Assembly: GCF_036046055.1 (NCBI RefSeq)
Contig: NZ_CP107939.1
Span: 5,828,001-5,892,000, forward strand
Origin: Nocardia sp. NBC_00403
GTDB taxonomy: Bacteria > Actinomycetota > Actinomycetes > Mycobacteriales > Mycobacteriaceae
Reading direction: 5' to 3'
DNA: 64,000 nucleotides
The notes under the pieces are model-generated. The model made no database searches and had not been told where the DNA came from. It worked only from the letters and a program-made list of their open reading frames with translations. A program made the translations under genes and the position numbers. This document shows, piece by piece, positions 17,500-24,863 of this stretch (positions are counted from its first letter, which is position 1; each line of letters starts with the position of its first letter).

Positions 17500-18633
17500 A
17501 TGAACGGCCGAATCCAGGTTGTGGACATGGTGAGGCCGCGGGTCAAGCCGGAACTGAGTCCCTACGTGACGGTCGACCGCACCGTAAGAATCGGCGCCAC
17601 GGTGTATGGGCTGGGGATTGAGATCGACGATCCGGACGGCACAATCAAGGCCCTGGTCGGCGCGCTCGACGGAACAAGATCGCCCGCCGAGATAATCTCG
17701 GCGGTTTCGGCTGATCATGCGGACGTATCACCGCGAGAAATAGCCGATGCGATGCAGCAATTGCTCGATGCAGGTTTGCTGGAAGATTACGGCGCTCCGG
17801 TGCCGGTGGAATTGACCGACCGGGAGCGTGATCGCTACTCTCGTAGCGTCCCGTTTTTTCGCTGGATGGATGGGGTGCCGCGTGCCAATTCGTGGGATAT
17901 CCAGATCGGGTTGCGGCGGTCCCGGGTTCTGTTGATCGGTCTCGGTGGTGTGGGGGGAGCTGTTGCGCAGGGGCTCGTCGCATCGGGTGTGGGTTTCCTG
18001 CACTGTGTCGACGCGGATTTCGTCGAGGTCTCGAATCTGAATAGGCAGATTCTGTATCGGGAGGCCGACATCGGCAGGTCTAAAATCGATGCCGCAATGG
18101 AGCATTTGCGTGATCTCAATTCCGATGTGGAGATCAGCGGCGAGCAACTATGGATTGCGAGTGAGGCCGATCTCGGTGCTCTGCTCGAGCCAGGTTACGA
18201 CGTGGTGGCGCTGTGCGCCGACAAGCCGCGCGTGATCCGCCGCTGGGCCAACCGGGCGTTCCACCAGGCCGGTGTGACGTGGGCGGTCGGCGGCTATCAC
18301 GGCCCGATTGCTTCCGCGGGTGTGCACGGACCCGAAACCGGCGCGTGCTGGGAGTGCCTGCATGATCAGGCGGCCGACATACCGGACGTGCGTATGCCGC
18401 CGGGAATGTCCATCGAGGACCTGGATCCGCGATTGCCCTGGAATCCGGTCAACATCGTGTCGGCCGCCATCACGGGCAGTTTCGTCACACATTTTGTGCT
18501 CGCAGTCCTCACCGGCGCACCACCGATCGAGCTGGGTTTCTGCTACGAGGTTAATCTCGCAGTTCCCGGCGAATCGAATCTGGTTCGGCTCGGGCGCCGG
18601 GCGGACTGCGCGATCTGCGGGGACCGGTCGTGA
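17500..18633 (+). CDS. RRE-E1 enzyme: ThiF/HesA/MoeB-like adenylyltransferase, RiPP maturation
   Basis: 377 residues. The first 110 look like a PqqD/RRE winged helix (leader-peptide binding). From about residue 145 an E1 fold follows: nucleotide loop LLIGLGGVGGAVAQGL, then DADFVEVSNLNRQILYREAD with the conserved Asn and Arg-Gln, and two Cys pairs (CWEC and CAIC) that would bind the structural zinc. E1 enzymes activate a carboxylate by AMP transfer; MccB and PaaA do this to a peptide in microcin C7 and pantocin. The ATG at 17500 has GGAGG 5 bp upstream (a TTG at 17497 is also in frame). The stop overlaps the next gene by 4 bp. No YcaO gene is present, so azoline formation is not indicated. Confidence 0.8.
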   Translation: MNGRIQVVDMVRPRVKPELSPYVTVDRTVRIGATVYGLGIEIDDPDGTIKALVGALDGTRSPAEIISAVSADHADVSPREIADAMQQLLDAGLLEDYGAPVPVELTDRERDRYSRSVPFFRWMDGVPRANSWDIQIGLRRSRVLLIGLGGVGGAVAQGLVASGVGFLHCVDADFVEVSNLNRQILYREADIGRSKIDAAMEHLRDLNSDVEISGEQLWIASEADLGALLEPGYDVVALCADKPRVIRRWANRAFHQAGVTWAVGGYHGPIASAGVHGPETGACWECLHDQAADIPDVRMPPGMSIEDLDPRLPWNPVNIVSAAITGSFVTHFVLAVLTGAPPIELGFCYEVNLAVPGESNLVRLGRRADCAICGDRS

Positions 18634-19904
18634 CCGAACCCGTGCCCGTCGTCGTGCTTCCGGAGAGCCGGGTGCGTCTGCACGACATGGCGATTCGGCA
18701 GGACGGCGATGAATGGATCACCGGCAGACTCGACACCCGCCGGTTCGTGGCGCTGCCCCGTGCAGGCGCGGTCGCGATCGAACTGTTCCGGGCCGGCCAC
18801 AGCATCGATGAGGCCGCTACGCGGATGGCTCACACGGAAGGTTGCGTGTTCGATGTGCTCTCTTTCGCCCGGGATTTGGCGGCGCTCGGTTTCGTCGCCG
18901 ACATCGATGGCCGTCCGGTCGCCTCTGAGCCACCGCTTCCCGCGTCGTTTCCCCGCATTCGGCCCGAACACGCCCGATTCGCACTGAGCCCGGTCTTTCC
19001 TGTCCTGTTCATTGGTTTGATGCTGGCGGCAACCGTGGCACTCGTGCTCCGACCCGGCCTGCTGCCCAGTTTCCATGAGCTGCTGTGGAGTTCGCAGGGG
19101 ACTGCAGTATTGGCGCTGAGCGCGGGGGCCGGATGGTCGCTTGTGTATGTCCACGAGCTGGCTCACTTCATCACCGCCCGGGCGGCAGGCGTGCACGCTC
19201 GTATTCAACTGAGTACGCGGCTGCAGTTCCTGATTGCCGAAACCGACATCAGCGGTATCGAATTCGCCCCGCGCAGGCATCGGCTTACCGCATATCTGGC
19301 AGGTATGGCGACGAATCTGTCGGTCGCGGCGGTCGCGGTCCTGATCCAGGCGACGACGAGCCCGGCGACCACTGTGCACAGGATCCTGGCCGCGACAATG
19401 GTGATCGCGCTGATGTCGTTGCCGTTCGAGTTCATGGTCTTCATGCGCACCGACATCTATTACGTGCTGCAGGACGTCCTGGCCTGCCGCAACCTGTTCG
19501 GTGACGGCACCGCGTATGCCCGCTACCTCGGAAACCGGGTGCGACACACCATCTTCGGATCGACTACCGGGACAGTCGACCCCAGTCTCGGGTTGCCGCA
19601 CCACGAACGCCGGGCGGTGCGGATCTATAGCGTCGTCCTGGTCGTCGGAACGGCGCTCTGTCTCGGCGTGATGGCCATATTCACCGTTCCCGCCGACCTG
19701 ACGTTGATCTCGCGCGCGATCACCCGCATCGGCCTGGGCCAATCGCTGATCACCAACCTCGACAGCGTCGTCGTCTTGCTCATTCTCGGCAGCGTGCACA
19801 CAGTGTGGGTGCTGACGTGGTGGCGACGGCACCGCGGGTGGGTCGCGTGCTTGTGCGGTCGTCGGAGACTGCGCGGCGCCGGACATACTGCTATAGGTCC
19901 ATGA
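18630..19904 (+). CDS. M50-like intramembrane metalloprotease with N-terminal PqqD/RRE-like domain
   Basis: 424 residues. About residues 10-95 resemble a PqqD-type winged helix (AVAIELFRAGHSIDEAATRM, then FARDLAALGFV). About seven hydrophobic segments follow. The second carries HELAHF, the HExxH zinc motif of M50 proteases, and a later one has FMRTDIYYVLQD, with the third-ligand Asp position seen in M50 members of peptide-maturation systems. The protein should sit in the membrane and cut or export the modified peptide. The GTG at 18630 overlaps the E1 stop, so both are made from one mRNA. Having a leader-binding domain on both enzyme and protease is notable. Confidence 0.75.
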   Translation: MTEPVPVVVLPESRVRLHDMAIRQDGDEWITGRLDTRRFVALPRAGAVAIELFRAGHSIDEAATRMAHTEGCVFDVLSFARDLAALGFVADIDGRPVASEPPLPASFPRIRPEHARFALSPVFPVLFIGLMLAATVALVLRPGLLPSFHELLWSSQGTAVLALSAGAGWSLVYVHELAHFITARAAGVHARIQLSTRLQFLIAETDISGIEFAPRRHRLTAYLAGMATNLSVAAVAVLIQATTSPATTVHRILAATMVIALMSLPFEFMVFMRTDIYYVLQDVLACRNLFGDGTAYARYLGNRVRHTIFGSTTGTVDPSLGLPHHERRAVRIYSVVLVVGTALCLGVMAIFTVPADLTLISRAITRIGLGQSLITNLDSVVVLLILGSVHTVWVLTWWRRHRGWVACLCGRRRLRGAGHTAIGP

Positions 19905-19949
19905 TCTGGAGAGAGATGTACGACCGTCGCCCGGTGCTACCCGCGTGAT

Positions 19950-20350
19950 CTAAGCGCCGTTCAACGTCGGTAATCGCCCAGTTACAGGGCAGTCGGACCG
20001 CCGCGCTTCGAGTCGATCGTCATAAGGAATGCCGACGAACGGCCAGGGCGGTCGGCGGAGGTTGTAGATCTGCCGAGTTTGCTCGCCGGGACTCGGCCCG
20101 CGGCCTTGATAGTCACCGGGTTGCCGATCGCCCGCCTCGTACGGCAGCAATCCGAAGGAGCCCGCTTGTAGGCCGAATCCACCTGCGGAGGCGTGGCTCT
20201 CGACGTTTGCCACTGTTCGAGAGCCGCGATGATCTTCGCCGCCACGGTGGCGGCGACCTTGGGGTCGAACCAGATCTCTCCGCTACCCGCCTTCCCGGCG
20301 AACTGTGCCCACTGAATCCCGATCTGGTCGACGGGGTTGTTCTTGGCCAT
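19950..20350 (-). pseudogene. ESX-associated-type small protein, frameshifted
   Basis: From the ATG at 20350 the minus strand encodes MAKNNPVDQIGIQWAQFAGK, then GSGEIWFDPKVAATVAAKII. This start is typical of short helical Nocardia proteins found beside WXG100 genes. Soon after AALEQ the frame appears to shift: the next frame gives VANVESHASAGGFGLQAGSF and continues to a stop at 19950. One indel would restore a protein of about 130 residues. Function is unknown; the association with type VII secretion is inferred from similar gene neighbourhoods. Confidence 0.5.
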
Positions 20351-20364
20351 AGCATCGCCGCCGT

Positions 20365-20496
20365 TCAGCACGCGCGGCTCAAGGCGATCTCAGCCGGGTC
20401 GAGGCATTCCTGATATTCCGGGCTGATGATCTCGCGCGCGACCGCGACCATGGACAACGCCGTGCTACCCGCCGCTGGAAGATTCGGCTCGCTCAC
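20365..20496 (-). CDS. Small conserved-looking protein, 43 residues
   Basis: Minus strand, GTG 20496-20494 to TGA 20367-20365. The product begins MSEPNLPAAGSTALSMVAVA and continues REIISPEYQECLDPAEIALS RAC. The stop lies 15 bp before the start of the helical protein at 20350, so the two probably form an operon. It is below the usual size cut-off and would be missed by most gene callers. No RBS is obvious. Function unknown. Confidence 0.5.
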   Translation of the reverse strand: MSEPNLPAAGSTALSMVAVAREIISPEYQECLDPAEIALSRAC

Positions 20497-20683
20497 GTCC
20501 GAAACGCTACATCCACCGAGGTCGCCGCTCCCCTGTTCCCAAACCTGGGAAGCGCAGCGCTCGGATCGACCGGATCCAGTCGGCGAATCTACGTATGTTC
20601 ACGGATATTTCGGCCCCCGCCTCGCTCATAGCATTTGCACAGACCTCCCATAAACCGAGAATTGCGACGCAGGTTTTCCGATT

Positions 20684-21082
20684 ATGCCAGCACACCCCGC
20701 GCTATCAACCTCCCAGCCGCCCTGCGCGGTGCGGCCGGACGACTGGAATCTCGACGTCGGTTCGAAACAAACCTGGTATACGGCCATCGACACCTGCCTC
20801 AGCTGCCCGATGCTGGATTCGTGCCGTATGTACGCAGAAACACTGACCGCACAAGGAGAGGGTCCTCGATCCACGATTTGGGCCGGGGTCGCATATAATG
20901 CGGCCGGTCGGATTATCGACGACATCGGCCTCTATCACCCACCGTCGAGGACGAAGCCCGGCATACTCCGGATCGTGCGCACCACCGCGGCGAACTCGAA
21001 CCTGTCGACATCAGATCCCCCGCAGGCTGTCCGCAGGCATCTCGTGATCGGTCGCCGGCAACCCCACGTCGACCTCGCGTAG
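20684..21082 (+). CDS. WhiB-like iron-sulfur transcription factor
   Basis: 132 residues. The four conserved cysteines are present as PPCAVRPDDWNLD and DTCLSCPMLDSC, the C...CxxC...C pattern that holds a 4Fe-4S cluster in Wbl proteins. The turn motif reads TIWAGVAYNAAG. These proteins partner with the principal sigma factor and control development or stress genes in actinobacteria. The last 55 residues after IIDDIGLYH are unlike the family and may reflect a frameshift near 20940, since most relatives end there. The ATG at 20684 has only a weak RBS. Confidence 0.8.
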   Translation: MPAHPALSTSQPPCAVRPDDWNLDVGSKQTWYTAIDTCLSCPMLDSCRMYAETLTAQGEGPRSTIWAGVAYNAAGRIIDDIGLYHPPSRTKPGILRIVRTTAANSNLSTSDPPQAVRRHLVIGRRQPHVDLA

Positions 21083-21640
21083 TCCGCACCAGTCGACCAA
21101 CTAACCAAACCGAATCCGCGCCCGCAACAAGGGATCTCCACATGACGGCGGATGTTGACGCGGCATTCGGTGTCGCCGCTTCCCGGCCGCCTTCACCGCG
21201 ACTGGCGGCTACGGCACCGTTCACGCCGTCGCCTCCGGCTACAGCGCGGCCATGACCGTCGCCGTCATGGCGGCCGCACTCGCGACTTCGTCGGAGAGGA
21301 CTCTGTCGTACTCACCCCAATCCTTCTGGCTGTCACCGGCTGTGGGAACACCTCGCGCAACATCAAGCGCAGCCGTTCGGCGTCGGCGCGCGCGGCAGGC
21401 TGCGATGTTCGCAGTCGATGAGACCGGTGACTGGAAGAAGGGAAATCCATACGGTCAGCGTCTTTCTCCGGACACGACATACGAACATAGGCACTATGGC
21501 GGATATTCGGTCGGCCCCGGCACGGTTACGCTCTGCGAGGTTCCTGGGCGTCTATCTGCACCACCAACGACCGCGGGTAGCCGCGCGGCTTGTGGTCACC
21601 GCGATTCCGATCGCCCCGTCAACTGTAGGAGAGCACCATC
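21083..21640. other. Gene-free or degenerate stretch, includes right copy of the 21-bp repeat
   Basis: No complete gene is supported. Near 21190-21290 a plus-strand frame reads VHAVASGYSAAMTVAVMAAA, reminiscent of the last helix of an MFS exporter, but no more of such a gene is seen. 21487-21507 is the second copy of the 21-bp direct repeat found at 17156. The ribosome binding site of the next gene (AGGAGAG) lies at 21627-21633. Confidence 0.4.
21487..21507 (+). repeat. 21-bp direct repeat, right copy
   Basis: An exact match to 17156-17176, same orientation. Sequences beyond the 21 bp differ, so it is not part of a longer duplication. Confidence 0.6.
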
Positions 21641-23236
21641 TTGATCGAGTCCGCCGTGCAACGAGCCGTCGAGAACATGATCGCGAATGCGCCTGCGGGA
21701 TGGACGGAAGCCGTATCGGAATGCAATGCAATGAACAACTCCATGAGCGCGGCCTTGGTGTCCTATACGGTGGGCGGTCGATCGGTGCCATTCGTGAGTA
21801 GAGACTCATGGAACGCCTCATGGATTATGCAGAAAGATATGCGGGCAATTGCGGCGGAGTTGAAGAAATCTGCCGACTGGGACACAGCAACGATCGCACT
21901 TACTTGCGACACGACTGGCGAATACCGATTGGTCGCGGTGCGGCACGGTGTCAAGCGAACCCTCGGCTCATCACCTGGATATCTGGCGACAATTGACCCC
22001 ACGTATGAAATGCCGTGGCCCGGCGACGGGCAGGACGCTGGGGCATCCGATGCACAAGGCGATCCCGAGCTCGCAGTAGCACGGTTCCACGAGTATCTGC
22101 AGAGCCGTGCGACGATCTTGGGGCGGCCCGATCAACTACGACCGCCGGTATCGGCAGCGGCGCTCGCGGCCGCCGAGCGCCGCATCGGTCAACCGCTACC
22201 CGCTGACCTGCGGGCGTTGTACTTGATCGCCGACGGCGAAATGGACACCAACACAGGGAGTTTGTTCGGTGGCAAAGCGTGGATGCCGCTCGGAATGGTT
22301 GTCGCGACTCTCGAGGAGGAGAGAGACCTATACGCGACCATGACAAAGCAATTCGGCTGGGATCTGGCCTGGGATTGGGTCATTCTCGATGCCCAACCGC
22401 CAGAAACTGTTCGACGCTGTGGAGGCCATCCTGGGTGGATACCGATCGGTACCGACCTGACCGGCAACTACATGGCGGTGGACGTGGCTCCGGCCCGTCA
22501 CGGTCACCCTGGCCAGATCATCCTCACTGGTGGCGATTATTCCGACGGCCCAGTCTATGTCGCCGATTCGGTAACCTCGTTGCTGGGCCACTATCTGACT
22601 GCGCTCGAACTGGAACAGTTCGAGATATACCGATCCGGTGACGCGATCTCCATCTCGGCCCCTGACTACGGGATGGGTCCCAGGCTGCTCATAGGCGGAA
22701 CCGAGATCCTCGACGATGTCACACCGACCCTTCAGCTGGTCACCCTCAGCGGCTCGAGCCTGATCGATCTGGCCCCGCTGGCTGCCGCACCGAACCTGCG
22801 GCGCCTACATGTGTGGTGCCCCGTTCGAGACCTCGCTCCGATTCAGCATCTGCCTATTGAATCGCTGCACATCAAGTTGGCCAATGCGGATCTCGGCGAT
22901 CTCGACGGACATCGCGCCCTCACGTCCTTGGCCGTGGAGACCACGGCCTTTGTCGATATCACCCCGCTACGCACCGTCTCGACCCTTCGCAGCTTGGATC
23001 TCTCGAAGGCCGAGATCCGGGACTTGAGCGTATTGGCTGATCTGCCGGAACTACGCTACTTGGCTCTCCGGCCATATCAGTGGGAAATCCTCCTGGACCA
23101 AGGAAAACTTCCCGCCACTCTCGCCGCCGCTCGGCTGATCGACGACTCCCCGTCTCTGGATAAAACCGTGGCATGGTCACAGCGCCTAGGCATCCCGGCG
23201 AGTGAGGTATTCCGCCTTTCCGGCCAGCTCAGGTGA
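21641..23236 (+). CDS. SMI1/KNR4 (SUKH)-domain protein with leucine-rich-repeat C-terminus
   Basis: 531 residues from the TTG at 21641, which has AGGAGAG 7 bp upstream. Residues 1-140 are an unassigned N-terminal domain. About 145-310 is an SMI1/KNR4-type domain: AAERRIGQPLPADLRALYLI, then GSLFGGKAWMPLGMV, then HPGWIPIGTDLTGNYMAVDV. About 350-500 are leucine-rich repeats (SSLIDLAPLAAAPNLRRLHV, LDLSKAEIRDLSVLADLPEL). SUKH proteins are frequent immunity proteins of contact-dependent toxins, and the LRRs add a protein-binding surface, so an antitoxin or toxin-sensing role is plausible but not shown. It lies 7 bp upstream of an MFS gene. Confidence 0.8.
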   Translation: MIESAVQRAVENMIANAPAGWTEAVSECNAMNNSMSAALVSYTVGGRSVPFVSRDSWNASWIMQKDMRAIAAELKKSADWDTATIALTCDTTGEYRLVAVRHGVKRTLGSSPGYLATIDPTYEMPWPGDGQDAGASDAQGDPELAVARFHEYLQSRATILGRPDQLRPPVSAAALAAAERRIGQPLPADLRALYLIADGEMDTNTGSLFGGKAWMPLGMVVATLEEERDLYATMTKQFGWDLAWDWVILDAQPPETVRRCGGHPGWIPIGTDLTGNYMAVDVAPARHGHPGQIILTGGDYSDGPVYVADSVTSLLGHYLTALELEQFEIYRSGDAISISAPDYGMGPRLLIGGTEILDDVTPTLQLVTLSGSSLIDLAPLAAAPNLRRLHVWCPVRDLAPIQHLPIESLHIKLANADLGDLDGHRALTSLAVETTAFVDITPLRTVSTLRSLDLSKAEIRDLSVLADLPELRYLALRPYQWEILLDQGKLPATLAAARLIDDSPSLDKTVAWSQRLGIPASEVFRLSGQLR

Positions 23237-23242
23237 CCGAGC

Positions 23243-24691
23243 TTGTACCAATCCAACAACACCCCAGTCGAAGTCGATAACCGGGCCGATCCGCGCACAA
23301 ATCACATGCGGTTGGTTCTGGCGCTGGTTTCGGTCAGCCAGTTCATGGTCATCCTCGACGCGTCCATCGTGAACATCGCGTTGGCGACGATCCAACACGA
23401 TCTAGGCTTCACCGCCACCGGTTTGGCCTGGGTGGTGGACGGCTACCTGATCACCGTCGCCGGATTCATGTTGCTGGCCGGCCGGGCCACCGATCTGTTC
23501 GGCGAACGTCGGATGCTGGTCGGCGGGTTGGCTTTGTTCACTGCATCGAGTCTGACCGGTGGTCTGGCGGGTGCGCCGCAGATACTGGTGGCAGCCCGCG
23601 TAGCACAGGGCGTGGGTGCGGCGATGATGGCACCGGCGACGTTGACGGTGGTCAACACCAGGTTCACCGAAAAGCGTACGCGGGCGAGGGCTTTCGGTGT
23701 CTGGTCTGCTGCGGGTGGCGTGGGCGGGATGATGGGCGCGCTCGCGGGCGGAGTCATCACTACCGGCCTCTCGTGGCGGTGGGTCTTCCTGATCAACGTG
23801 CCGATCGGCGCGGTTCTGATCGCACTGGCGTCAATTACATTGTCCAACAAGCAAACCCGCCGGAGCGAATCGCTCGACCTCAGCGGTGCGATCACGGCAA
23901 CGGCAGGGCTGGCCGCCCTGATATACGGAGTGATGCAAACCACCGATCACGTCTGGACGTCGCCCCGGGTACTCGGTCCGATCGGAGCGGGGCTCCTGCT
24001 GCTCGCGGTCTTTGCCGTGGCAGAGGCGCGCTTTGCAGCCGAGCCGCTGATGCCCTTGCAGCTCTTCCGAATCCGGCGAGTAACCGTCGGAGTCGGCATG
24101 CTGACGCTGCTCGGCGGAATTTCCATCGCGATGTGGTGTTTCACGCCGCTGTTCCTGCAGAACGTGCTGGGCTACAACTCACTTCACGCCGGACTCGGGC
24201 AAACACCGGCCGCGATGACCTTCCTAATTGTCGCGCGAGCGGCTGCGACGCTGCTACCGCGAACAGGGCCGCGCCCGCTGGTGCTGACCGGATGTGGTTG
24301 TCTCCTGACCGGTTTCGGCTGGCTCGCCCAAGCCGACACCGCTAGCGGCTACCTCTTCGGCGTGCTCGGTCCGACGTTGCTCGTCGCGGTCGGCATCGGG
24401 CTGACCTTTCCAACGCTCATGGCTACGGCAACGGTCGATGCCCTCGACAGCGACACCGGGATTGTCAGCAGCCTCGCAACCACCGGCAATCAAGTGGGCG
24501 GCTCGATCGGCCTGGCTGCACTCTCCGCTGTAGCCGGGGCCAAAGTGGCGCGGGAAGCGGTAAACTCCCTTTCCGCCGTCGCTGCTGGTTATGATTTGGT
24601 CTTCTTGCTGGCGGCCGGGCTCGCCTGCGCCATTGCCGTTGCGAGCGTGTTACTGCCGCCCAATCAACGGAATCGACCGCTTACTCGCTGA
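23243..24691 (+). CDS. MFS drug exporter, DHA2 (EmrB/QacA) type
   Basis: 482 residues with about 14 hydrophobic segments. Family motifs are clear: FMVILDASIVNIALATIQ in helix 1, LAGRATDLFGERRMLVGG (motif A), ARVAQGVGAAMMAPATL (motif B) and WRWVFLINVPIGAVLI. It should export toxic compounds across the cell membrane using the proton gradient. The frame starts with a TTG at 23243, 7 bp after the SMI1 gene; an ATG at 23308 (RLVLALVSVSQF) would also give a full transporter. Cotranscription with the SMI1 gene is likely. The gene after it is convergent. Confidence 0.9.
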   Translation: MYQSNNTPVEVDNRADPRTNHMRLVLALVSVSQFMVILDASIVNIALATIQHDLGFTATGLAWVVDGYLITVAGFMLLAGRATDLFGERRMLVGGLALFTASSLTGGLAGAPQILVAARVAQGVGAAMMAPATLTVVNTRFTEKRTRARAFGVWSAAGGVGGMMGALAGGVITTGLSWRWVFLINVPIGAVLIALASITLSNKQTRRSESLDLSGAITATAGLAALIYGVMQTTDHVWTSPRVLGPIGAGLLLLAVFAVAEARFAAEPLMPLQLFRIRRVTVGVGMLTLLGGISIAMWCFTPLFLQNVLGYNSLHAGLGQTPAAMTFLIVARAAATLLPRTGPRPLVLTGCGCLLTGFGWLAQADTASGYLFGVLGPTLLVAVGIGLTFPTLMATATVDALDSDTGIVSSLATTGNQVGGSIGLAALSAVAGAKVAREAVNSLSAVAAGYDLVFLLAAGLACAIAVASVLLPPNQRNRPLTR

Positions 24692-24863
24692 GAGCTGTTG
24701 CCTGTACTACAGAGCGGGGCCGAACATTTACGTGGGCGGGCCTGCGCCGCAGGCGATCTCGATTCATACAATCGATCGTCTGGTGGCTCGAACACTACCG
24801 GCCCTATCCCCCCTACCAGATCACCGAGCAATCCGCCCACATATTCGCGATTAGTCGGGCGTA

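Noticed and set aside
18543-19886. 447-codon minus-strand frame opposite the M50 gene
   Set aside because: Composition of an antisense shadow (His/Arg/Asp-rich, no domains); the plus strand has the HELAHF motif and membrane helices.
21190-21290. MFS exporter C-terminal remnant
   Set aside because: Only one hydrophobic stretch resembles such a helix; too short to claim a family.
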